A stretch of 64,000 nt of DNA from Paraimprobicoccus trichonymphae (GCA_036322875.1 AP027925.1:744001-808000), one strand, 5' to 3'. Shown: positions 35,431-46,039, counted from the stretch's first letter. Numbers and translations: made by a program. Notes: generated by a model not told the origin, from the sequence alone.

Positions 35431-35925
35431 TTATCCCCGAGTTAAATTTTTTTGAATTTTTTGAAAATTTACATGGCACAAAGCGATAGCTAGAGCATCT
35501 GCAGTGTCATCAAAATTTGGTGCGTTCTCTAATCTTAACAGTCTTACAACCATGGATATGATTTGATATTTTTGTGCTTTTCCATATCCAGTTATAACAC
35601 TTTTTATTTGCAAAGGTGTATATTCAAATATATTTAAATTTTTTTTTTGAAGTGACAACAATATTACACCTCTTGCTTCCGCAACTCCAATAACTGTTTT
35701 TCTATTTTTTTGAAAATACAAACTTTCAATTGCCACTTCATCTGGTTTATATTTTTCACAAATTCTAGAAATTTCATCAAATATAATTTCTAATCTTTCA
35801 GAAAATTTTTGTTTTGAGCCTGTAATTATTGAATTATAATCTAAAGTTTTATAAATACTATTTTCAAAACTTATAACTCCGTAACCTACACGGGCATATC
35901 CAGGATCAATCCCTAAAACTATCAT
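35431..35925 (-). CDS. ruvC: Crossover junction endodeoxyribonuclease RuvC
   Basis: Resolves Holliday junctions; 164 residues. Acidic catalytic residues: D7 in GIDPGYARVGYG, E69 in EVAIESLYFQKN, and the C-terminal DDTADALAIALCH pair. Between proS (18 bases upstream) and ruvA, so proS-ruvC-ruvA may be one transcript. Confidence 0.95.
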   Translation of the reverse strand: MIVLGIDPGYARVGYGVISFENSIYKTLDYNSIITGSKQKFSERLEIIFDEISRICEKYKPDEVAIESLYFQKNRKTVIGVAEARGVILLSLQKKNLNIFEYTPLQIKSVITGYGKAQKYQIISMVVRLLRLENAPNFDDTADALAIALCHVNFQKIQKNLTRG

Positions 35926-35943
35926 TTTAAAAATCTATATTTA

Positions 35944-37359
35944 TTAATAAGATTTCCCCCAGTAAATATTATAACTACTATTTTCACCGCATAATGGACA
36001 TTTATTGGCATTATTTTTTTTTATTATACACCTGGAAGTAACACCATATTTTTCTTTAACTAGATCCTCACACTTAGAATTACCACACCAACTTGATTTT
36101 ATAAAGCCGTATTTTTTATCTAAAATTTCTTCAAAATTATCTTCAATTAAGTAAGTAAGATCGTTTGTTCTTTTTAAAGATTCTTCATATAGTTCAAATT
36201 TTAACTCGTCTAAACTTAAACAAATATTTTCTTCTAAATTTTCTAAATTACAAATTTTTTTTTCGCTAGTATTTCTTTTTACTAACACACACTGATTATT
36301 TTTTAAATCTTTTGGTCCAAATTCTAACCTTAAAGGTACACCTTTCATTTCATATTCAGAAAATTTCCAACCAGGTGTTTGGTCTGTTAAATCTAATTTT
36401 ACCCTAAAGTTTTTATTCAAAATATCGTAAATTTTTAACGATTTTTCTATAATTTCTTTGTTTTTTAAGTTAATAGGAATAATTATTATTTGGATAGGAG
36501 CTACACTTGGCGGCAAAACTAAACCTTTATTGTCTCCATGAGTCATGATTATTCCGCCTATTACTCTGGTCGTCAACCCCCAAGAAGTTTGATAAGGAAA
36601 ACTTTCCTGGTTAAATTTATTCCTGTATTTAATTCCAAATGCTTTTGCAAAACTATTTCCAAAATAATGACTAGTAGCTGACTGCAATATTTTTCCGTCA
36701 TGCATCATAGCTTCTATAGTATAAGTTGTTTCAGCACCAGCAAATTTTTCCTTTTCAGTTTTCTGACCTTTTATAGTAAAGATACACAAATCTTTTTCTA
36801 AAAAATCAAAATACAAATTTAACATTTTTTCTGTTTCTTCTCTTGCCTCTTTCTCAGTTTCATGTATAGTATGACCTTCTTGCCAATAAAATTCCACAGT
36901 CCTAAGAAAAGGTCTAGTTGTTTTTTCCCACCTTACTACATTACACCATTGATTATATAATTTAGGCAAATCACGCCAAGATTTTATTTTTTTGGAAAAA
37001 TAATCGCAAAACAAGACTTCAGATGTTGGTCGTATACACAGTCTTTCTTCTAATTTTTCGTTTCCGCCGTGAGTTACCCAAGCAACTTCAGGTGCAAAAC
37101 CTTCTATATGATCCTTTTCTTGCTGTAACAAACTCTCAGAAATAAGCAAAGGCATTAATACATTCTCGTGATTTAAATCTTTGAATTTTTTGTCTAAAAT
37201 TTTCTGAATATTTTCCCAAATTGCACAACCATACGGTTCTAAAATCATGCAACCCCTTACTCCAGAATAATCCATTAATTTAGCTTTTTTCACCACGTCC
37301 GTATACCATTTAGCAAAATCTTTTTCCATTGAAGTTATTTCTTTCATGACATTTTCCAT
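35944..37359 (-). CDS. proS: Prolyl-tRNA synthetase, archaeal/eukaryotic type (ProS3)
   Basis: Charges tRNA-Pro. At 471 residues, lacking the editing insertion and with a C-terminal zinc-binding extension (CGNSKC and CPLCGENSSYNIYWGKSY), it is the archaeal-type enzyme found in some Clostridia. Class II motifs: IRPTSEVLF, RTVEFYWQEGHTIHET (motif 2), and GIIMTHGDNKGLVLPPSVAP (motif 3). The start may be the ATG at 37347 instead; neither site has a strong Shine-Dalgarno sequence. No T-box leader was seen. Confidence 0.93.
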   Translation of the reverse strand: MENVMKEITSMEKDFAKWYTDVVKKAKLMDYSGVRGCMILEPYGCAIWENIQKILDKKFKDLNHENVLMPLLISESLLQQEKDHIEGFAPEVAWVTHGGNEKLEERLCIRPTSEVLFCDYFSKKIKSWRDLPKLYNQWCNVVRWEKTTRPFLRTVEFYWQEGHTIHETEKEAREETEKMLNLYFDFLEKDLCIFTIKGQKTEKEKFAGAETTYTIEAMMHDGKILQSATSHYFGNSFAKAFGIKYRNKFNQESFPYQTSWGLTTRVIGGIIMTHGDNKGLVLPPSVAPIQIIIIPINLKNKEIIEKSLKIYDILNKNFRVKLDLTDQTPGWKFSEYEMKGVPLRLEFGPKDLKNNQCVLVKRNTSEKKICNLENLEENICLSLDELKFELYEESLKRTNDLTYLIEDNFEEILDKKYGFIKSSWCGNSKCEDLVKEKYGVTSRCIIKKNNANKCPLCGENSSYNIYWGKSY

Positions 37360-37408
37360 ATAACATAATATTACTCAAAATAAATCAAACTGTCAAATCT
37401 ATTTAGTT

Positions 37409-39409
37409 TTAAGACTCAGAAGAAATCTTACCTAATTCTATTACAATCGAATTATTATTTTTATTATTAGGATAAAGAAACGGTGCTATTTTTCCAATTA
37501 TATGATTTTTTATCTCGTTAGTATCACTTTTTTTTACATTTTTTATTAATTCATCAAATAATGTTTTTAAATCTTTTAATTCATTTCCATTAAGTTTAAA
37601 TAATTTGCGAGATTTAACACTACCAGTTTCGCTTGATACCCATTCACCGCTGCTTACATCATTAGGTGTACCCATTAAGGAACTAACAAATTCACTTAAA
37701 AATTCTTTTAATTTTTCAGGCACTACGGAAGTAGTATTATCTAATGCTTTTTTAAGTCTAGTCCCCAAACTACACCTTATCGTAACTGAATCAAGTGATT
37801 CATAAACTTCAGTTTTGAACTTTTTAATATTGTCGTTTAATAACTTTATTTCTTTAGCATTTTCATTTGATTTTTTGAAATCTTCAAAAATTTTTCTTAT
37901 TTTGGTTTTCATGCCATCATTTCCAGCTGCGTTTGCAATAGTTTTTTGATAATTAAAAGCCTTTATTTTTAACTCTAGCAATTGAAAATTTATTAAAATT
38001 TTGTCTACATTTTTTTCTTTATTTTTTAATTCTTTTTTTAAATTTTTAAATTCTGATTTAAATTCTACCTTTATATCTCCATCATTTTCAAGCTCTTTAA
38101 TTTTACCATCTAAGAAACTTGCAATATTATCATTATTACTTTTTAATTTTAATATTTTGTCATATATTTTACAAAAATTAGATTCTCTTGAATCATTAAA
38201 AGCGTCTTCAAAGCTTTGCTTATCAAAGTTTTCAATTGAACACTTAAGAGTATTTACAAATTTATCATTTTTCCAATAACTTTCATTTTGTGAAAATGCG
38301 GTTAAAAACTTACCACTTAAATACTCCGCAGACATTCCAACAATTTTCGACTTAATTGAAGCTAAATCAAGTGACAGAATATCTTTTTCTTTTTTTGAAT
38401 TCGTTAAATAATTTTCTAATAGCTTAACTAAATAATTAACATCAGAATCATTATTAAATTTTTCAGATATTTCATAAATTTTTGCAACTATTTTAATTAA
38501 ATTTTCAGTTTTTTCTTTAATTTTTTCTAAATTTTTAGATATTTCTTCCGGAGATTTTATTTCTATTTTTGTTCCAGGTTCTGAGACTTTACATTTTAAA
38601 ACATAATCCTTCATATTTTTAATTTCACCTTCTATAAACATCGCTTTTAATACTGAAAATTTATTAAAATTTTCTTTTAAAAAATTTTCTATATCGTTAA
38701 TTATTTTATCATACTCTGGGCTTAATTTGTATTTTTCAATTTCATTTTTAGCACCCAAGATATTTCCTTCTCCAATTAACTTTCCTACTTTTTTTTCTAA
38801 ATTTTCGCACCTGTTTTTGTCTTTATTTTCTATTTTTTCAGTAAGTTTACTCAGTGCATTATTTATTTGTTCTATTTCAGATTTTACAGGTTTTTTCAAA
38901 TCTTTTATAAGAAGTTTAGCTAGATTATCAAGTTTGACCAAATTTTTTAAAAGATTTTCAAAATAGACGGCTGACGCCTTTATATGATCATTTTCTATTT
39001 TGCTTAGTTTTTTTTTGAATAAATTGTTGAAGTAATTAATAGATTCTGTATTAATAGAAACCCAAAAGGTATCAAAATATTTTTTAAGTTCTGCTTTTTC
39101 AAAAACAGTAAGATACCCAAAAATTTCTTTAAAACCTAATCCAAGTTTTATAAAAATCTCTGAATTAAAAATGACTTTAGCCTTATCAACAAATTCCTTC
39201 TTAAGATTTTCTTTCTTATTAATTTTATTTTCAGATTCAAATTTGCTATAAATTTCTATATTTTTAGTTAAATCTTTTGTAAATTTATTTGAAATCTTAC
39301 TTAAATTTTCAAGTTTTTTAATAGTATCTTTTTTATATTTTTCGTATCCTTTAATACCACTTTTCTTAGTATCTTTTTCACTATTTTTAGATAAAAAATT
39401 AAAAGCCAT
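37409..39409 (-). CDS. Large Lys/Glu-rich helical protein, function unknown
   Basis: 666 residues from the ATG at 39409, with AAGGAAG 9 bases upstream (an in-frame ATG at 39430 precedes that box). Almost entirely alpha-helical and coiled-coil-like with Lys, Glu, Asn and Ile; no signal peptide or membrane segment. Only residues 560-620 (VVPEKLKEFLSEFVSSLMGT and GEWVSSETGSVKSRKLF) break this. I recognise no family. It shares composition with the broken gene at 23843 and the N-terminus of the leucine-rich-repeat protein at 48390, so a lineage-specific cytoplasmic or effector-like family is possible. Confidence 0.75.
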   Translation of the reverse strand: MAFNFLSKNSEKDTKKSGIKGYEKYKKDTIKKLENLSKISNKFTKDLTKNIEIYSKFESENKINKKENLKKEFVDKAKVIFNSEIFIKLGLGFKEIFGYLTVFEKAELKKYFDTFWVSINTESINYFNNLFKKKLSKIENDHIKASAVYFENLLKNLVKLDNLAKLLIKDLKKPVKSEIEQINNALSKLTEKIENKDKNRCENLEKKVGKLIGEGNILGAKNEIEKYKLSPEYDKIINDIENFLKENFNKFSVLKAMFIEGEIKNMKDYVLKCKVSEPGTKIEIKSPEEISKNLEKIKEKTENLIKIVAKIYEISEKFNNDSDVNYLVKLLENYLTNSKKEKDILSLDLASIKSKIVGMSAEYLSGKFLTAFSQNESYWKNDKFVNTLKCSIENFDKQSFEDAFNDSRESNFCKIYDKILKLKSNNDNIASFLDGKIKELENDGDIKVEFKSEFKNLKKELKNKEKNVDKILINFQLLELKIKAFNYQKTIANAAGNDGMKTKIRKIFEDFKKSNENAKEIKLLNDNIKKFKTEVYESLDSVTIRCSLGTRLKKALDNTTSVVPEKLKEFLSEFVSSLMGTPNDVSSGEWVSSETGSVKSRKLFKLNGNELKDLKTLFDELIKNVKKSDTNEIKNHIIGKIAPFLYPNNKNNNSIVIELGKISSES

Positions 39410-39584
39410 ATAAAACACTTCCTTAAACATAATTTTAGTTTATTGTGTGTAAAATCAATAAATTTATTCATAAAAATTTAAATCACAATTTTGGAACTTG
39501 TTCAGAAGTCAAAAGAGAATACTAAAAATATGTCAATTTTTTAATAATCGTAATATTTTTAGTTTTATAGACATATAAATATTT

Positions 39585-40433
39585 ATGCGTTTTTTTATTA
39601 TTTTAACTAAGAAAAAATTATTTTTAATTCTAAGTTGCTTTGTACTTACTATAGTTTCAGTATTTATAAATATTTTTGCGGTTGCAAAACAAAAAATAAA
39701 ACCTATTTTTTTTGTGCAAACTGACAAAAAATTAGTTAGTTTAACTTTTGACGCAGGATGGGGAAATGAGCAAACTCCTACACTATTAAAAATTTTTAAA
39801 GACAATGATATTAAAGTTACTTTTTTTTTGGTAGGCGATTGGGTTAGAAAGTATCCAGATTCCGTAGAAGAAATCAGCCAAGCAGGTCACGACGTACAAA
39901 ATCACTCTAATACTCACCCTCATTTAACAAAATTGTCAGAAGAAAAAGTTGTATCTGAAATTAAAGAGTGTAATGACGCAATAGAAAAAATCATCAACAA
40001 AAGACCATATCTGATCAGAGCACCTTATGGTGATTATGATGAAAAAGTAATAAAAACAGTAACAGAAAAAGAAAACATGCATTTTGTACAATGGGATGTG
40101 GATACCATTGACTGGAGAAAAGATGCTAGTATAGAAAAAATTCTGGATAGAGTTAAGAAAAAATCAAAAAATGGATCTATTATATTAATGCATAACGGCG
40201 CTGAATGTATAATTGAAGCTCTTCCAAAAATTATTGCTTATTTGAAAGAACAAAAATACGAAATTGTACCGCTTTCAAAATTAATATATAAAGATGGTGA
40301 AAAATTTAGCATAGAACATGACGGCAAACAGTTACAACCAGAAACTGCTAAAACAAATACAAAAATTACAAATTTGTGTGTACGTAATCAAAAAAAGTCC
40401 TGCGATTACCGTTGCCGAAACCAAGAAAACTAA
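39585..40433 (+). CDS. pdaB: Polysaccharide deacetylase, PdaB-like sporulation type
   Basis: 282 residues: N-terminal membrane anchor (10-34), then the NodB domain. Motif 1 is TFDAGWG (D56; the usual second Asp, a metal ligand, is Ala57, as in PdaB-type proteins), motif 2 HSNTHPH (H107, H111), motif 3 RAPYGDYD, motif 4 WDVDTIDW and motif 5 ILMHNG. PdaB-type proteins act on spore cortex peptidoglycan. No strong Shine-Dalgarno site. The last 27 residues after about 255 (KTNTKITNLCVRNQKKSCDY) are odd and could result from a 3' frameshift. Confidence 0.8.
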   Translation: MRFFIILTKKKLFLILSCFVLTIVSVFINIFAVAKQKIKPIFFVQTDKKLVSLTFDAGWGNEQTPTLLKIFKDNDIKVTFFLVGDWVRKYPDSVEEISQAGHDVQNHSNTHPHLTKLSEEKVVSEIKECNDAIEKIINKRPYLIRAPYGDYDEKVIKTVTEKENMHFVQWDVDTIDWRKDASIEKILDRVKKKSKNGSIILMHNGAECIIEALPKIIAYLKEQKYEIVPLSKLIYKDGEKFSIEHDGKQLQPETAKTNTKITNLCVRNQKKSCDYRCRNQEN

Positions 40434-40529
40434 ATTTTGGGGAAACGTTGTATAAAATAAGCAAAAAAAGACAGTTTAAATCAAAACGAAGAAAATAGAG
40501 ATTGTCTCACAAAACATTTGAAAGGAAAA

Positions 40530-40790
40530 AATGATAACAACTCAATTTAAATTGCGCCAGGCAACAAAAATTGCTTTCCAAAATAATTTATAAATACATA
40601 AATTTAGTAAATGATTTGGCTGATTATGACCACCAAATTTTTGCGCAATATTGCCAAATTGTATCAAAAATGAATTTGTAAACAACAATCAAAAGCATTT
40701 AAAAAAGCACAAAAAGGTACAATAATAGAAATTTCGCATGAAAAATCGTCAAAAATACATTCAGAGTTGACTAAATTGTTCAAAAAATTA
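40530..40790 (+). pseudogene. Short decayed gene of unknown function
   Basis: The 40434-41001 interval contains YINLVNDLADYDHQIFAQYC, then after an in-frame stop QSKAFKKAQKGTIIEISHEK and HSELTKLFKK. The pieces are collinear and coding-like. No match recognised. Confidence 0.35.
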
Positions 40791-41001
40791 ATAATATAAA
40801 CATGCAAATTATTATAATAAAAAATTTATATTTTTGAAAATCATACAATATAATTTTAATACTTATATTTTGGTATTAATATATAATGAATCTGTTGATT
40901 AAAAATTTAACAAAAATCAGGAACATATAGTCTGAAAAAGTAACTTGAATGTGTAATAATTTGTTGTTATATAAAATTAATAATAGAATGGAAATTTAAA
41001 A

Positions 41002-42288
41002 TTGGAAATTTATAATATTATTTCTAAAAAGAGAGATAAAAAAGAGTTAAGCAGAGAAGAAATAGATTTTTTAGTTAATAGTGATGTAGAAGATTGCCAA
41101 ATTTCAGCATTTTTAATGGCTGTATATATTAATGGTATGAATAATAAAGAGATATTTTGGCTTACTGAAGCTATGATTAAGTCTGGAGATAAATTAGATT
41201 TATCAGAGATTTCAGGGATAAAAGTGGATAAACATAGCACAGGTGGAGTTGGAGATAAAACTAGTTTAATTACATCATCAATAGTTGCATCTTGTGGCGT
41301 TCCGATTGCAAAGATGTCCGGTTCTAGCCTTGGTCATACTGGTGGAACTATTGATAAATTAAAATCTATCCCTAATTTTAAAGTTAATTTAAGTAAAGAA
41401 GAATTTATAAATAATATAAGAAAATTTGGAGCAAGTATAATAAGTCAAACTGAAAATTTGGTGCCAGCAGATAAAAAATTTTATAAATTAAGAAATTTAA
41501 CTGCAACTGTAGAGAATATACCCTTGATAGCTTCTAGTATAATGAGCAAAAAAATTGCTTCAGGCGCTGACTGTATATTATTAGATGTAAAAACTGGAAA
41601 TGGAGCCTTAATAAAAAATTTAAATCAAGCCATAAAATTATCCAAAATTATGATTGAAATTGGCAAAAAATTTAATAAAAAAACTATTTCTGTAATAACA
41701 GACATGAATTCTCCACTTGGAAACACAGTTGGAAATTTAATAGAAATTTTAGAAGTATTAGAAGTTTTGAATAACAAAGGTCCAGAAGATTTAAGACAAA
41801 TTTCAATCTATTTGGCGGCAAATATGCTAAATTTAGCAAACCTAAATGACTGTGAAAAACTGTCTTTAAATTCTTTGGAATCAGGATCAGCTTTGAAAAA
41901 ATTTAAAGAAATAATTTTATCTCAAGGCGGGGATATTTCTAATTTGAAAGAAAACTTCGAAAAAAATACTTTTTTTTATAATGTTATGTCTAAAAAATCA
42001 GGGTATGTCAGTGAGATAAACACCGAAAATTGTGGAATTTCATCTATGATTTTAAGTAAAAAAGATGATAACTTAGATTATTTTGCTGGAATAAAATTTT
42101 ACAAAAAAATCGGAGATTTTATAAATACCGGAGATTTAATAGCTAAATTATATGTTCATAAAGAAAATATTAATTATGAAAAATTTATTCAAGTGGAAAA
42201 GATTTTAATAAAAAGCTTTAAACTTAGTAAAAACAAACCTATAAAAAGTAGTTTGATAAAAGCGAAATTTACAGAAGAAGATATTTAA
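41002..42288 (+). CDS. pdp: Pyrimidine-nucleoside (thymidine) phosphorylase
   Basis: Splits thymidine/uridine with phosphate into base and sugar-1-phosphate; nucleoside salvage. 428 residues. The signature KHSTGGVGDKTSL binds phosphate; GSSLGHTGGTIDKLKSIPNF and LRNLTATVENIPLIASSIMS (cf. RDVTATVESIPLIA) follow. The C-terminal domain is shorter and more diverged than usual (GYVSEINTENCGIS). TTG start behind ATGGAAAT. Monocistronic. Confidence 0.9.
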   Translation: MEIYNIISKKRDKKELSREEIDFLVNSDVEDCQISAFLMAVYINGMNNKEIFWLTEAMIKSGDKLDLSEISGIKVDKHSTGGVGDKTSLITSSIVASCGVPIAKMSGSSLGHTGGTIDKLKSIPNFKVNLSKEEFINNIRKFGASIISQTENLVPADKKFYKLRNLTATVENIPLIASSIMSKKIASGADCILLDVKTGNGALIKNLNQAIKLSKIMIEIGKKFNKKTISVITDMNSPLGNTVGNLIEILEVLEVLNNKGPEDLRQISIYLAANMLNLANLNDCEKLSLNSLESGSALKKFKEIILSQGGDISNLKENFEKNTFFYNVMSKKSGYVSEINTENCGISSMILSKKDDNLDYFAGIKFYKKIGDFINTGDLIAKLYVHKENINYEKFIQVEKILIKSFKLSKNKPIKSSLIKAKFTEEDI

Positions 42289-42388
42289 AAATCGGTAATA
42301 TTAACGTTCACAATTATGATATCGGGTTTAAATATTATTCTAATAAACTACCGTGATGCAGAGCATGGTGCGGCATCTATGCCCGGCG

Positions 42389-42790
42389 CTAGTAACCAAA
42401 AAAAGTAAGCTGACCGCGATGAATACGAGAATACTCTTTGCCTTGACTTTTTACGTAATTTCCAATCTATTTTTCGTTTCCGTGCTTTCCAACTGTACCA
42501 ACGAAATATCCTGCGCTCCACAAATTGCCGCCCCATAGTTTTTCCGGACATAGTTTAAAAATTTTTGCTTTGCTGTTATACTATTTATTACTTTTACTAT
42601 GTGTGAGGGCAACAATATTGGCACCGATTTTATCAAAAATGTACATGATCACCATCTGTTCCTATTTCAAGTGTATTTATCTCACATACCGCTTGGATAT
42701 TTTTTTGCATGTTTGTCCTAGCACTATGATTTTTATAGATATATATGCTTATAATTTTATACTTCTCCCACCAAAATATTCTTGTGTTAT
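42389..42790 (-). pseudogene. tnpA: Decayed IS200/IS605-family TnpA transposase
   Basis: Pieces in several frames rebuild a Y1 HUH transposase: LEIGTDGDHVHFLIKSVPIL (the HVH is the metal-binding HUH motif), KVINSITAKQ, KLWGGNLWSAGYFVGTVGKH, GNE and the end YVKSQGKEYSRIHRGQLTFF, stopping at 42389. The G+C content is clearly higher than around it, and a CATAGATGCC-rich end sequence follows. Frameshifts make it inactive. Confidence 0.75.
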
Positions 42791-42950
42791 TGTACCTTTT
42801 TTTAAAATCGATGCAGAGCATCTGGGAATTTTACCCGATTCAATTAAAATTTTTTTTAAAGTTGTTTTTTCACGAACAAATAAATTTCCTCAGCACCATT
42901 AGGGAACTTAATTTTTAACCATTGCTTGGACAAATAAACATCTCAAATTT

Positions 42951-43150
42951 TCACCGCTTTTTAGGGTTACGGTTGTCGTAGATATCAACGATATAGCTTT
43001 CCGTTGCTAAATTAGCTTCTTTGTAATCAATACTACTATGAATAATTTCCCCAACAAAAATATCCATCGACTCAGACGACCTTAAATACGAATGATCAGC
43101 CTCTTTAGAACTAGCTTTATCAAAGCTATAAAAATATTTGGATGCTGCTT
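42951..43150 (-). pseudogene. Gene remnant of unknown function beside the IS200 relic
   Basis: After a stop codon a 66-codon frame without start reads EAASKYFYSFDKASSKEADH, then MDIFVGEIIHSSIDYKEANL and ends PKKR at 42951. It looks coding but is truncated. From 43151 to 43836 no frame or signal stands out. Confidence 0.35.
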
Positions 43151-43836
43151 CTTATTTTTTTTCTAAATTAGAAATTTTATTACTTTTTTTTTGCCCTGTA
43201 CAACATGCTTAAAAATTTTGTAGCTACCGCAACTTCCTCCTATCACCACGAACAGTAATATAAATCAATAAGTACGCTTTTCTTAGGATTATTTTTATCA
43301 TACACTCAAAAACTCCATGTGGTTTGGTATCCACTGCTTTAAAATTACAACCTGCGGAACTACTTATTGCTAAAATTTCATTTATCTTTTTGTTAAATAT
43401 CTATTTCTTTCTCCTGTTTTTTAAACTAGCTATTATAAAATAAAACTAACTTCTATTATAATTTATTATAACACTAATTTTTATAAAATATCAAGTATTT
43501 TTTATTAAAAAGCTCAGAATTTTAAAAGATTGTTTATAAATTTTATGAATTCTCGTTTTCTTAACAAAAATTTATTCCTATTTTTTCTCGATTTTTGTAA
43601 CAAAAGTTATTTTAGCTGCAAATAATTTTTTGAAAAGTTTTGCGGATAAGTAGTTTTCATTTAAAAAAAAATTTACGAGATAAATTTTTTGTTAAGTGCT
43701 TCATAACATCAACATGCTAACACAGTGAATTCTGTGGTTTTTTATACTGATTATATCTTGTGATAAGAAATTTTAAAAAATTTATAAAAAGTAAATATTT
43801 ATCTTTTTCATTAATTTCTGCATTTTTCATAAATCT

Positions 43837-45453
43837 TTAAAATTTTTGTTTCAAAGAAACAGCTTTATTAAATACATAATTATTTTTTGAATCCAAACAA
43901 AAATAACCTGTTCTCATAAATTGGTAAGATTTACCATATTTTGCATTTGCTAAACATTTTTCTAATTTACAATTTTTTAATATTTCAAGTGAATTTTTAT
44001 TTATATTACCTAAAAAATTTTCCGGGACTGCGGATAAAAATAAATTGTTATACAGTCTAATTTCTCTAGTAATAGCTGTTTTTGAATCTACCCAATGTAT
44101 AGTACTTTTTACTTTTATATTACTTGATTCAGAACCAGATTTAGTCTCTGGCAAATATTCAGCATAAATTTCTCTTAAATCATTATTATTGTCTTTTTTA
44201 AATCCCACACATTTTATTACGTAAGCCGACTTCAATCTAACTAAATTATTCTCAAATAATCTATAGAATTTTTTACTTGGACTTTCAGAAAAATCATCTT
44301 TTTCAATATATAATTCTTTGGAAAAACTAATTTTTCTTTTGCCATCTAAAATATTGTTAGGATTATTTTTTATCTCGAGTTTTTCAACTTTATCTTCTGG
44401 ATAATTAGTTATTACTAATTTTACAGGATTTAAAACTGCCATTACTCTTTGAGCTTTCAAATTTAAATCTTCCCTTAAACAATGTTCTAAAAAACTATAC
44501 TCTACGGTGCTTACAGATTTAGAAACACCAATTTTTTCACAAAAATTTCTAATAGCTTCAGGGGTATAACCTCTGTTTCTTAAGCCACTTATAGTGGGCA
44601 TTCTTGGGTCATCCCACCCTGAAACTAAATTATTGTCTACTAGTAATTTAAGTTTTCTTTTACTCATAACAGTATATTCCAAATTTAATCTAGCAAATTC
44701 TATCTGCTTTGGTTTGGATTCTAAATTTATATTATTTACAACCCAATCATATAATGGTCTATGATTTTCAAATTCTAAAGAACAAAGTGAATGGGTTATA
44801 TTCTCCAAGATATCTTCAATTGGATGTGCATAATCATACATCGGATAAATACACCATTTATTTCCAGTTCTATAATGGTAACTCCTGTCTATTCTATATA
44901 AAACTGGATCCCTTAAATTAAAATTTCCAGAATTTAAATTTATTTTAGCCCGTAAAGTCATACTTCCATCAGAAAATTCACCGTTTTTCATTCTATTAAA
45001 TAAATCTAAATTTTCATTTATACTTCTATCTCTAAATGGACTAACAGCTGGGTCTGTCAGATTACCACGATTTTTTTTCATTTCTTCAGAGCTCAATCCA
45101 CAAACATAAGCCAAATTTTTTTTTATTAAATCACATGCAATTTCAAACATTTTTTCAAAATAATCTGAGGCGTAATAAAATCTATCTTCCCAATCATATC
45201 CAAGCCATTTTACATCTTTTTTAATATTTTCGACATACTCGAAATTTTCCTTGGTTGGATTTGTATCATCCATTCTTAAATTACAAACCCCACCAAATTT
45301 TTTAGCAATTTCAAAATTTATACATATAGCTTTAGCATGACCAATGTGCAAATATCCATTTGGCTCAGGCGGAAACCTAGTATGAATTTTTTTATTGACT
45401 TCTAAATTATTTTCTTTTATCAAATCTTGTATAAAATTATTCATTTCTATCAT
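43837..45453 (-). CDS. glnS: Glutaminyl-tRNA synthetase
   Basis: Charges tRNA-Gln directly; 538 residues. Class I motifs: PPEPNGYLHIGHAKAI (HIGH at 36-39) and VMSKRKLK (KMSKS-like), with the C-terminal anticodon-binding beta-barrels. MDDTNPTKE and the GlnRS-type RVMAVLNPVKLVI distinguish it from GluRS. Most Firmicutes lack GlnRS and use GatCAB, so acquisition by transfer is likely in the lineage. ATG start with AAGGGTG upstream. Monocistronic. Confidence 0.95.
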   Translation of the reverse strand: MIEMNNFIQDLIKENNLEVNKKIHTRFPPEPNGYLHIGHAKAICINFEIAKKFGGVCNLRMDDTNPTKENFEYVENIKKDVKWLGYDWEDRFYYASDYFEKMFEIACDLIKKNLAYVCGLSSEEMKKNRGNLTDPAVSPFRDRSINENLDLFNRMKNGEFSDGSMTLRAKINLNSGNFNLRDPVLYRIDRSYHYRTGNKWCIYPMYDYAHPIEDILENITHSLCSLEFENHRPLYDWVVNNINLESKPKQIEFARLNLEYTVMSKRKLKLLVDNNLVSGWDDPRMPTISGLRNRGYTPEAIRNFCEKIGVSKSVSTVEYSFLEHCLREDLNLKAQRVMAVLNPVKLVITNYPEDKVEKLEIKNNPNNILDGKRKISFSKELYIEKDDFSESPSKKFYRLFENNLVRLKSAYVIKCVGFKKDNNNDLREIYAEYLPETKSGSESSNIKVKSTIHWVDSKTAITREIRLYNNLFLSAVPENFLGNINKNSLEILKNCKLEKCLANAKYGKSYQFMRTGYFCLDSKNNYVFNKAVSLKQKF

Positions 45454-45589
45454 TAAATTTTCACCCTTAAAATATTATATAATTTATATACTAAAATTTC
45501 TAAGTTTTTTTATGTCTTTTAGTAATTTTAGTATTTATGCAAAATAAACAAGAAAATCGTTGAACTTTAGTTCGATTATATGAATCACA

Positions 45590-46007
45590 AAAAAATTGAC
45601 TATCTGCTAATATCGGACAAATACTGTACGGCCCACAAGAATTTATGATATTAAAACTTTTAAGCACTGTATAAGGATTTTGAAATTTTTGGTGTAAATG
45701 TCGTTAAATAATAAATTGACACTCATTCTTATGAATTTAACCACGAATTAGTAGCAAAAACTTTATATAAAATTTTTTGCTTGTATAAATAAAATTAAAT
45801 TTATTAATATTTATAACACTGCAAAGAATATTCAGTTTAGAATGTTTAAAGCTAACAGCGTAAAAAATCAAATATCACAGTAGTAACTATTGAAATACAT
45901 TCTGATAAGCAGAAAGTTTACAAAAGCAACCCGACTTTAGTTGCGAGAAGTTTATTTAATTATGTAAAATTTACACCAAACGTAGATATTATATCAAATT
46001 TTATTTA
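45590..46007 (+). pseudogene. Decayed gene of unknown function
   Basis: Collinear coding-like fragments in different frames: KIDYLLISDKYCTAHKNL, IDTHSYEFNHELVAKTLYKI, and ITVVTIEIHSDKQKVYKSNP through VKFTPNVDIISNFI, stopping near 46007. No family recognised. An IS605-like hairpin lies inside it. Confidence 0.35.
45926..45944 (+). repeat. IS200/IS605-type end hairpin relic
   Basis: GCAAC-ccgacttta-GTTGC with the GACTTTAG loop, as at 12507. It falls in a decayed reading frame and may be coincidental. Confidence 0.3.
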
Positions 46008-46039
46008 ATATGCACAGGGTACAATTAAATAGCTCCGCA

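Noticed and set aside
34857..35925. A ruvB gene next to ruvCA
   Set aside because: The interval after ruvA (34668-34856) is too short and contains no AAA+ motif.
37409..39409. Antisense frames over the large helical protein and over polC
   Set aside because: They are shadows of AT-rich, Lys-rich coding sequence with Phe/Ser/Leu-rich nonsense composition and no ribosome binding sites.
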